A DNA stretch of 13,037 bases from an uncultured Alphaproteobacteria bacterium (GTDB taxonomy: Bacteria > Pseudomonadota > Alphaproteobacteria > TMED127), in NCBI GenBank assembly GCA_902567145.1, contig CACFLM010000023.1:1-13037 (forward strand), written 5' to 3'. Below the pieces are notes generated by a model. That model ran no database searches and was not told the DNA's origin. It saw only the letters and a program-made list of their open reading frames with translations. The position numbers were made by a program, and so were the translations under genes. Positions 7,383 through 13,037 of the stretch are shown piece after piece. Positions within the stretch are counted from its first letter, which is position 1. Each line of letters opens with the position of its first letter.

Positions 7383-8809
7383 GTTTTATTTCAAACTTAA
7401 ATAATAAATTAAGACTAAGATTTGTGTCTGAGTTTTCAATAAAATTATCTAATTTCTTAATTATTCCAATTATTACTTACAAGATTGGAATAGATCAATA
7501 TAGCATTTTTATAGTTTTAACATCTTTAATTAACGGATTTTTACCATTATTTTTATTGGGATTAAATTTTACTATTGTAAAAAGGTTAGCAACAATAAAA
7601 AGTTTAGAAGTAAATACCAAAGGTTTAGTGAATTCTTTTATTCTAATTACTTCAAGTTTCCTTCTTTTCATTATTTTATTGCCATTTATTATAAATCAAT
7701 TTTTTATAGAATTATCAAATTTCACATACAGCATTACAATAATTACCTATGTTACAACATTACAACTTGTGTTATTTGAGTTTTTAAGAAGCAAATTAAA
7801 GTCAAATATTTTCTGTTATTTTCAAATATTTGATTCAGTCTTCTTAATTTTAATAATTTCTTTATTTGGAGAAATAACAAAATTAAGTTTACAAAGTATT
7901 TTGTTATTCATCTTTTTAAATAAAACGTTAAGTGTTATTGGAATAATTATATATCTTGTAAAATTAAGGTTTATTAGATTCAAAAATATAAAATTTGATA
8001 AAAATATTGTCAAAAAATATGTTCTTCCTGGAGTGGTATTTATTGCACTTGGAGTTTCTGAGTGGTTTATAAATTTCAGTGATAAAATTATTTTAAGTTA
8101 TTTTTTACCACCAGTATATTTAAGTGTTTATTTTACTTCAGCAATGTTTGCATCTATCCTGAATTCTATAGGTTCAGTTTTTTGGTGGGATCTTCTTCCA
8201 CAATTAACTAAATTAAAAAAAGAAAAAAAAGAAAAAAAAATTTATGATTTAATTAGAAATAAAAATATTTACTTTACTGAATATTCTATTTACTTAAGCT
8301 TCTTTGTAATAATCTTTACTCCTACAATACAGTTGCTTATTTTAAATTCTAATTTTGAAATAAGCTATTTTATTTATTTTGTTTTATTATTATGTGTTTA
8401 CTTTCATCAAATTTCTACGGGTTGGGAGTTTTATTGTTATGTAAATGAAAAAAGTAAATTTATTTTCTTTAATTCAATATTTATTGGTATTTTAAGTTTC
8501 GTTTTATATATATTTTTAATACCGTATCTTCAGATTTTTGGAGCCCTTATTTCATTATTTTTAACTAAAACTTTGCATATGGTCTCTTTAATGATTTACG
8601 CTAGAAGAATAGGTTATCAGGGTGAATTATTAGATAAACAATCTTACTATAGATTAATAATATTTATGATATGCTTAATTCTTTTCTTTATTTTCTCAGA
8701 TTTTAATACATCAATAATTAATGTTCATTTAAATTCTTTAATTAAATTTGTTATTACAATATTAATTTATTTTTCTTTAATTAACTTAGTAAAGAATTTT
8801 AGTAAGTAG
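7379..8809 (+). CDS. wzx: Wzx-type polysaccharide repeat-unit flippase (MOP superfamily)
   Basis: The 476-residue protein has about 12-14 hydrophobic helices spread over its length, the usual size and shape of Wzx/RfbX flippases. A typical N-terminal pattern is present (FVSEFSIKLSNFLIIPIIT, 15-33, with IGIDQYSIF after it). The segment GVVFIALGVSEWFINFSDKI (218-237), followed by YFLPPVYLSVYFTSAMFAS, matches the central flippase signature: a helix with W and N-x-x-D preceding a glycine/tyrosine-rich turn. A basic cytoplasmic loop KLKKEKKEKKIYD (278-290) separates the two six-helix halves. Expected role: moving undecaprenyl-pyrophosphate-linked repeat units across the inner membrane. It starts within the FemAB stop (ATGA). 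Its last 24 bases overlap the 3' end of wecB on the other strand, so no room is left for a private terminator. Confidence 0.82.
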   Translation: MSFISNLNNKLRLRFVSEFSIKLSNFLIIPIITYKIGIDQYSIFIVLTSLINGFLPLFLLGLNFTIVKRLATIKSLEVNTKGLVNSFILITSSFLLFIILLPFIINQFFIELSNFTYSITIITYVTTLQLVLFEFLRSKLKSNIFCYFQIFDSVFLILIISLFGEITKLSLQSILLFIFLNKTLSVIGIIIYLVKLRFIRFKNIKFDKNIVKKYVLPGVVFIALGVSEWFINFSDKIILSYFLPPVYLSVYFTSAMFASILNSIGSVFWWDLLPQLTKLKKEKKEKKIYDLIRNKNIYFTEYSIYLSFFVIIFTPTIQLLILNSNFEISYFIYFVLLLCVYFHQISTGWEFYCYVNEKSKFIFFNSIFIGILSFVLYIFLIPYLQIFGALISLFLTKTLHMVSLMIYARRIGYQGELLDKQSYYRLIIFMICLILFFIFSDFNTSIINVHLNSLIKFVITILIYFSLINLVKNFSK

Positions 8810-9877
8810 TTTATCTATTTTCAATGATGAAATACCCCTTCCTTGAAGATCTTTCCATATATCAGTTTTTTTTGGATCTATTCTTCGATTTTTATAATAT
8901 TTTATCGATTTTAATAGTTTACTTCCATCAGCATTAATCAATGTAGCTAATTTAAGTTTAATTATATCTTCCCTTTCAGTTACATCTCTGGCGATGAGAA
9001 GTTTTTTTCCAAGATATGCAGCTTCTTCCTGGACACCTCCAGAGTCAGTTATAATATACTCTGATTTTTCTAGGTATTTAATAAACTCAATATAGTTTAA
9101 TGGTTTAAGAAAGTTAATTTGTAAAACTTTGTCATCTGCAGATTTAAATGATTCTTTAATTTGATTTAAGATCTTAGGATTTGAATGAATTGGCCAATTG
9201 ACTTCATATTCGGAATTATTTCTTAAGAAATCTTTTAAATTTTGAATAAATTTTTGCAAACTTCCATCTATTGCTTCTCTTCGATGCATAGTTACAAGAA
9301 TGCTATTTCTTTGTATTTCTTCTGTTGATTTTGCCATTGAAGAAAAATCATGAAGATAATCGATACCAGGGTTTCCAACTACAAATATTTTTTTTACGTC
9401 AACACCCTCTTTAATAAGATTTTTTTTTGATGAATTTGTTTGTGCTAGGTTAATGCTGGCTATTTTGCTAATTGTTTGTCTATAAAACTCTTCTGGAAAA
9501 GGTCTGTAAACATCATTAGTTCTAAGACCAGCTTCAAGATGAATAACAGGTATTTTATTTAAAAAACCATAAAGACTTGCAGCATAAACTGTAGAGGTAT
9601 CTCCTTGAACGAATAAATAATCAATTTTTTTTTTTTTTAAAGTAGATTCAAAACTAATTAAGAAATTAGAAATAAATGTCTGAATATTTTTAAATTTTTT
9701 AATTTTTAAAATTACATTACTTACCTTTGAATTCTTAAATTCTTTTAATAAATCTATATGTTGACCAGAACATATGATTGTAATAGAGAATTTATTGTTA
9801 TTTCTTAGTTGCTCAATAACCTTGAAAAGCTTTATAAATTCTGGTCTGGTTCCAAAAACAAATATAATATTAATCAT
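8786..9877 (-). CDS. wecB: UDP-N-acetylglucosamine 2-epimerase (non-hydrolysing, WecB/WbpI family)
   Basis: The 363-residue protein carries the full motif set of the non-hydrolysing UDP-GlcNAc 2-epimerases: FGTRPEFIK (8-16), GQH (38-40), QGDTST (91-96, Asp93), HLEAGLRT (113-120, Glu115), PFPEEFYRQ (126-134, Glu129/Glu130), TMHRRE (196-201), PIHSNP (229-234), TDSGGVQEEA (277-286) and RDVTERED (297-304). Asp93, Glu115 and Glu129/Glu130 align with the catalytic acids known from WecB. The usual TERPE reads TERED here. Reaction: UDP-GlcNAc to UDP-ManNAc; a WbpI-like 2,3-diacetamido substrate cannot be excluded. No WecC dehydrogenase is in the window, so ManNAc may be used directly or oxidised by an enzyme encoded elsewhere. 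It is the last gene of the (-) operon and overlaps the upstream glycosyltransferase by 8 bases. Codons 80-85 contain a 14-A tract. Confidence 0.9.
   Translation of the reverse strand: MINIIFVFGTRPEFIKLFKVIEQLRNNNKFSITIICSGQHIDLLKEFKNSKVSNVILKIKKFKNIQTFISNFLISFESTLKKKKIDYLFVQGDTSTVYAASLYGFLNKIPVIHLEAGLRTNDVYRPFPEEFYRQTISKIASINLAQTNSSKKNLIKEGVDVKKIFVVGNPGIDYLHDFSSMAKSTEEIQRNSILVTMHRREAIDGSLQKFIQNLKDFLRNNSEYEVNWPIHSNPKILNQIKESFKSADDKVLQINFLKPLNYIEFIKYLEKSEYIITDSGGVQEEAAYLGKKLLIARDVTEREDIIKLKLATLINADGSKLLKSIKYYKNRRIDPKKTDIWKDLQGRGISSLKIDKLLTKILY
9625..9638 (-). repeat. 14-base homopolymer (A on coding strand) in wecB
   Basis: Fourteen T on the given strand read as A on the coding strand. They span the last base of Leu80, Lys81-Lys84 and the first base of Ile85. 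It is the longest homopolymer noticed in the window and lies before every catalytic residue except the GTRPE loop. Confidence 0.9.
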
Positions 9878-10982
9878 AATTACTATTCAAAAGCTTTTTA
9901 ATTTGGATTTCATTATTTTTTTTCATTAACTTTAAATCATACTTGCCATTTCTAAAATCAATAATCTTTTGCGTGTATGATTCACTATTATCTTCGGTCC
10001 ATATAATATTAAATTTTTTAAATTCATAAACTTCTTTAGAAGGTTTTGAATTTAATATAATAGGGATTCCGGTACTTAAAGCTTCGATAATAGTTTTAGG
10101 AAACTCATAAAATTTATGATACGCAATGAAGGCATCATATCTTTTTATTTTATTGATAATTATTTCATTTTTCTCAAAACCTTTTAAAAAAACCTTATTA
10201 TTCAATTTATATTGATCAATTAATCTTTCGATATTTTTTCGCTCAGGGCCATCTCCATAAACTGTAAGAGAAATATCTTTTAGATTAACTAGTGATTTTA
10301 TAACATTTATTAATGATTTTCCTTTGATTAACCTACCAACAAAAACTAAACTTAATCTTTGACTATTTTTATATATAAGTTTCTTATTATGTTTTTTTAT
10401 ATCAATTTGATTGTATTTTAACTTAATTTTACTTCTAAACTCTTTACCAATGCCTTCTTCGATTTTTTTATATACAATATTAATATTATGAGCAAATTGA
10501 TGGGATTTCTTTTTAAATCTTAGATTTAATAAATAAATAACCTTTTCTTTAAATGAAAGAAGATTAAAAAAAATCATAATATTTGTAAAAGAGTGAATAC
10601 TTAAAATTAATTTACATTTAAAAATACAAGAAAGAACTCCTGATATATATCCACTATATCCATCACCAAAAGACATTATTTCTTTTGGTTGTGGAATACT
10701 TAGATTTTTTAACTCTTTAGATAGTAAAAATTTATAAAAACTAAATGGAAGTAAATACTTTATAAAATTATTTCTTAAAAATTCATTTTTAAATTGTAGA
10801 AATTTAAAGCGTTTGGTCCCACATAACTTACTTAAAATTTCATTAGGGGGCTTTCTACTTTTAACTAGCGTTAAGACAGTAATTTCTTTAAATAAGTTAT
10901 CCCTATTAAAATAATTTTTTTGAACCTCTCCTTTTGTTACCCAGTCTTCTAATTTTTGATCAAGAATCACTAATTTATTCAT
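9870..10982 (-). CDS. GT4-family glycosyltransferase
   Basis: The 370-residue protein has a GT-B layout. The weak N-terminal half includes MSFGDGYSGYISGVLS (103-118), typical of the helix facing the acceptor, and LILSIHSF (125-132). The C-terminal half is recognisably GT4: LVFVGRLIKGKSL (212-224), VYGDGPER (241-248), VFLKGF (264-269), and YEFPKTIIEALSTGIPII (292-309) for nucleotide-sugar binding. The last motif lacks the usual Gly, giving E-x6-E instead of EX7E. It should add a sugar to the repeat unit at the cytoplasmic face, with donor unknown; UDP-ManNAc-type and GDP-fucose donors are made by neighbours. Its ATG overlaps the carbamoyltransferase stop by four bases (ATGA on the minus strand), and its TAA overlaps wecB by eight, so the three genes are one transcription unit. 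Confidence 0.83.
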   Translation of the reverse strand: MNKLVILDQKLEDWVTKGEVQKNYFNRDNLFKEITVLTLVKSRKPPNEILSKLCGTKRFKFLQFKNEFLRNNFIKYLLPFSFYKFLLSKELKNLSIPQPKEIMSFGDGYSGYISGVLSCIFKCKLILSIHSFTNIMIFFNLLSFKEKVIYLLNLRFKKKSHQFAHNINIVYKKIEEGIGKEFRSKIKLKYNQIDIKKHNKKLIYKNSQRLSLVFVGRLIKGKSLINVIKSLVNLKDISLTVYGDGPERKNIERLIDQYKLNNKVFLKGFEKNEIIINKIKRYDAFIAYHKFYEFPKTIIEALSTGIPIILNSKPSKEVYEFKKFNIIWTEDNSESYTQKIIDFRNGKYDLKLMKKNNEIQIKKLLNSNYD

Positions 10983-12739
10983 AATTTAGAAATTACTTTA
11001 TTTCCAGAAACAACAAGATCAACAATATTTTTTTCTAATGCATTTATTCCTTGACTTAGATTCATAATTATTGGCTCTTCATGGACGTTAAAACTAGTGT
11101 TAATTAAACAAGGTATTTTTGTAAGCTTTGAAAACTCAGATAAAATACCATAACATAATCTATTATTTGATTTATTAATTATTTGGACTCGCATAGTATT
11201 ATCAAAGTGGATAATATTTTTTAATTTACTTTTAAAGTCTCTATTAACAAAGTAGGTTACTGTCATGAATTTCGATGAAAAATCTGATTTTTCATAGTTA
11301 ATTAAAATTTTTTTTGCATCCTTATCTAACATCATTGGTGCAAACGGCATAAAATCGTTTCTTTTTAACCTATTATTTAAAATATTTGTAATGTTATTTT
11401 TTGCAGGATTAGCTAATATTGATCTATTTCCAAGTGCTCTTGGACCAAATTCCATTTTACCATTTACAATTCCAACTACTTGATTTTCAATTAAGGATTT
11501 TGATATATATTTGTAAAGATCTTTGTTAGTAAGGCTAATAGTTTTAAATTTAGTTAAATTAATTTGATTCAAATCATTAGTTGTATCATTTCCATAAAAA
11601 ACATTGTTAGCGATCTTACTGAAAAATTTAGTTTTATATTTTTTAGAAGAGTTTAAATAAATACCTCCTAAAACAAGCCCTCCATCGCCCATATTTGGAG
11701 TAACATAAATATTATTAATATCTTTTCGTTCTTTAATCATTTGATTAACCAAAACATTTGAGAAAAAACCGCCGGAAACAATTAAATTCTCTTTTTTGAA
11801 ATGATATTTAACAGATAAATAGTTTATGAATTCGTTTATAATTTTTACGCACCAATATTGAAGAGAAGCAGAAACATCCTCCTTTTTAAATTTTCTTTTT
11901 AAATATTTTTTCATATAATTTATTTGCAGTAAATCATATGACTTTCCAGATAATAGAAAATTTATTAAATTATTAATATTTTGTAAGTAACTTCTTTTTT
12001 GAGAACCAAATTTTGATATAAATCTTCCATTCTCAAATGTTAATATAGATTTAAATAATTTATTGTAAATGTCTCTTCCTTGTGCTGATAGTCCCATAAC
12101 TTTACCCTCATCTTTAAGTCTTTGAAAACCAAGAAATTTTGTAGTGTTTGAATATACATCAGCAGGACTATCATGAACTATAGATGGTTGTTTATCATAA
12201 AAGGTTTTACTGCTTTCAAGAAATTGAAGTTTTTTATTTTTATAGGAGTAAAAACTCCAATTGATTCCATCCCCTCCTCCATCAAGTGATAAAAGATAAG
12301 AGTTGTTTATAGGATATGTAGCTAGAGAAGATGCAATATGACATAAGTGATGATCATAATAAATTATTTCACCATTAAAATTATTTTTATATAGATATTC
12401 TTTTAAATAATTATGAAAAGTTTTTCTTTTTATAAATAGAAATATTATTCTTACATAAAAAGGAACTTCATTTGAAAAATCAAATGATTTAAAATTAAAA
12501 AAAAAAAAGTTTTTATAACTTTTGGAATACTTAATTGATTTACTTGTAATGATAACTTTATCAATTTCCTTCCAACTGATCCCCTTTTCTTTAAAGATAA
12601 AATCTATAGCTGTCTTTGGAAAACCGTTAAAATTCTTAATTCTTGAAACCCTTTCCTCAGAAAGTCCCATGAAGGAGTTATTATCTATATACATGACACT
12701 TGCATCATGTCCAACATGTAATGAGAGGATTTTTTCCAT
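10979..12739 (-). CDS. NodU/CmcH/TobZ-family O-carbamoyltransferase
   Basis: The 586-residue protein (from ATG at 12739) is full length for the NodU family, which transfers a carbamoyl group from carbamoyl phosphate via carbamoyl-AMP to a hydroxyl. The Kae1-like N-terminal part has LSLHVGHDAS (5-14), YYDHHLCHIASS (127-138, metal-binding His residues), LDGGGDG (152-158) and EGKVMGLSAQG (211-221). These are followed by SGGFFSN (322-328) and TPNMGDGGLVLGG (347-359). The C-terminal YrdC-like part holds NGKMEFGPRALGNRSIL (426-442) and LINTSFN (546-552), the strongest signatures. The TTG two codons upstream could be read as a start, but ATG at 12739 aligns with the family N-terminus. It is the first gene of the (-) operon with glycosyltransferase and wecB. 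A sugar hydroxyl of the local glycan is the inferred acceptor. Codons near Phe78-Phe81 lie in a 12-base T tract. Confidence 0.9.
   Translation of the reverse strand: MEKILSLHVGHDASVMYIDNNSFMGLSEERVSRIKNFNGFPKTAIDFIFKEKGISWKEIDKVIITSKSIKYSKSYKNFFFFNFKSFDFSNEVPFYVRIIFLFIKRKTFHNYLKEYLYKNNFNGEIIYYDHHLCHIASSLATYPINNSYLLSLDGGGDGINWSFYSYKNKKLQFLESSKTFYDKQPSIVHDSPADVYSNTTKFLGFQRLKDEGKVMGLSAQGRDIYNKLFKSILTFENGRFISKFGSQKRSYLQNINNLINFLLSGKSYDLLQINYMKKYLKRKFKKEDVSASLQYWCVKIINEFINYLSVKYHFKKENLIVSGGFFSNVLVNQMIKERKDINNIYVTPNMGDGGLVLGGIYLNSSKKYKTKFFSKIANNVFYGNDTTNDLNQINLTKFKTISLTNKDLYKYISKSLIENQVVGIVNGKMEFGPRALGNRSILANPAKNNITNILNNRLKRNDFMPFAPMMLDKDAKKILINYEKSDFSSKFMTVTYFVNRDFKSKLKNIIHFDNTMRVQIINKSNNRLCYGILSEFSKLTKIPCLINTSFNVHEEPIIMNLSQGINALEKNIVDLVVSGNKVISKL
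12497..12508 (-). repeat. 12-base homopolymer (T on coding strand) in carbamoyltransferase
   Basis: Twelve A on the given strand read as T on the coding strand and encode consecutive Phe residues (FFFF) before NFKSFDF. This lies in the N-terminal domain, upstream of the DHHxxH metal site. Confidence 0.88.
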
Positions 12740-12765
12740 AAACAAATGAATTAACTAATAATAAA

Positions 12766-12793
12766 TTTATAATTTGATTTAAATAATTAACAA
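12766..12793 (-). promoter_or_regulatory. Predicted sigma70-type promoter of the (-) carbamoyltransferase operon
   Basis: On the minus strand TTGTTA (12793-12788) is followed after 16 bases by TATAAA (12771-12766), 26 bases before the ATG at 12739. The boxes match the consensus at 4/6 and 5/6. In DNA this AT-rich such matches occur by chance, so position is the main support. No ribosome binding site is seen in the leader. Confidence 0.4.
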
Positions 12794-12900
12794 TAATAAA
12801 ACTTATTATTTTTAATAACAATAGCTCTTATCAAAGTAAATATTAGTAAGTTAAAAAATGTTTTTCGCGAGTTTAATTTTAATATTATTAATATTGTAAA

Positions 12901-12909
12901 TGATATAAT
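12901..12909 (+). promoter_or_regulatory. Predicted extended -10 promoter of fcl
   Basis: TGATATAAT is a perfect extended -10 element (TGn plus TATAAT). It lies 27 bases before the fcl ATG, giving a leader of about 20 bases. No -35 box is evident at the usual spacing, which extended -10 promoters can tolerate. The rest of the 197-base divergent gap (12740-12936) is A/T-rich without another recognisable gene. It contains one short GC-containing palindrome, TCGCGA, at 12866-12871. Confidence 0.45.
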
Positions 12910-12936
12910 ATACATTATCAAAAGAATTACTTATAA

Positions 12937-13037
12937 ATGTTCCTTGATATTAAAAAAAAAAAAATTTTTGTTGCAGGACACAATGGTTTAGCTGGTTCAG
13001 CAATTGTTAGAAGGTTAAAAAAAGAAGAATGTAAGAT
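12937..13037 (+). CDS. fcl: GDP-L-fucose synthase, N-terminal fragment cut by the window edge
   Basis: From ATG at 12937, 33 codons are visible before the sequence ends. IFVAGHNGLAGSAIVRRL (residues 10-27) is the NADP-binding Gly-rich loop of the short-chain dehydrogenase fold, and the A-G-H-x-G-x-x-G-S-A-I wording is characteristic of GDP-4-keto-6-deoxymannose epimerase/reductase (Fcl/WcaG). The enzyme makes GDP-L-fucose from the Gmd product, so a gmd gene is expected just downstream or nearby. The short MFLDIKKKKI leader before the first beta strand is built on a 13-A tract. It is divergent from the carbamoyltransferase operon. Only the start is seen, so integrity of the rest is unknown. 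Confidence 0.85.
   Translation, partial: MFLDIKKKKIFVAGHNGLAGSAIVRRLKKEECK
12952..12964 (+). repeat. 13-base poly-A tract at the start of fcl
   Basis: Thirteen A residues form Lys6-Lys9 and the first base of Ile10, only five codons after the start. A change of one base in tract length would shift the frame before the NADP-binding loop. As written the frame is intact. Confidence 0.9.

Noticed and set aside
7379..8809. MATE drug exporter in place of a flippase
   Set aside because: Same superfamily, but the operon with Wzy and glycosyltransferases and the central WFINFSDK region favour Wzx.
12743..12745. TTG start for the carbamoyltransferase giving two more residues
   Set aside because: The ATG at 12739 gives the family-like N-terminus MEKILSLHVGHDAS, and no ribosome binding site favours the TTG.
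12522..12749. Plus-strand frame opposite the carbamoyltransferase N-terminus
   Set aside because: It covers the conserved GHDAS region of a strongly supported gene on the other strand and shows no domain of its own.
12740..12936. A small gene or structured RNA in the divergent gap
   Set aside because: No open frame of useful length with a start signal, and only weak A/T-rich pairings; promoters alone explain the spacing.

Overview
The window is a surface-polysaccharide biosynthesis locus from a very AT-rich Gram-negative bacterium. It starts inside the 3' part of a gene for a secreted RTX (calcium-binding repeat) protein. Three things support this: single 60-base lines counted by hand in the cluster give 10/60 (2041-2100) and 17/60 (8521-8580) G+C; Wzx/Wzy-type genes are present together with a type I secretion substrate; and genes are packed with 1-24 base overlaps and almost no Shine-Dalgarno sequences. 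This style fits streamlined, low-GC aquatic proteobacteria (for example SAR11-like genomes), but nothing in the window fixes the taxon.

Layout. 1-1674 (+) is the 3' part of a large RTX protein: Glu-rich repeats, then a Pro/Gly/Met-rich linker, RTX nonapeptides and a type I secretion-like C-terminus. It converges on a DegT-type aminotransferase (1713-2915, -), and a 19-bp inverted repeat embraces both stop codons. A 38-base divergent gap separates the aminotransferase from a tightly overlapping (+) operon (2954-8809): NodB-like deacetylase, GT4-like glycosyltransferase, Wzy-type polymerase, FemAB/GNAT-type acyltransferase and Wzx-type flippase. The operon collides tail to tail, with a 24-base overlap, with a (-) operon (12739-8786) whose order of transcription is NodU-type carbamoyltransferase, GT4 glycosyltransferase and UDP-GlcNAc 2-epimerase (WecB family). 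After a 197-base divergent promoter region, the first 33 codons of a GDP-L-fucose synthase (fcl) run off the right edge.

Inferred function. Fcl and WecB would supply GDP-L-fucose and UDP-ManNAc-type sugars, and the DegT enzyme an amino sugar. The two glycosyltransferases would build a lipid-linked repeat unit. The deacetylase, FemAB-like and carbamoyl transferases would decorate it with free amines, N-acyl/aminoacyl groups and O-carbamoyl groups. Wzx would flip it and Wzy would polymerise it. The product would be a modified O-antigen or capsule. No exporter outer-membrane protein, chain-length regulator or initiating transferase lies in the window.

No tRNA, rRNA, CRISPR array, transposase or integrase was seen. 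The most unusual signals are the stop-codon-spanning inverted repeat, the 12-14 base homopolymer tracts inside four different genes (one at codons 5-10 of fcl), and the sharp composition change between the RTX gene and the glycan genes. I do not see a clearly new system; the parts belong to known glycan families, and the novelty would lie in their combination and possible tract-length variation.
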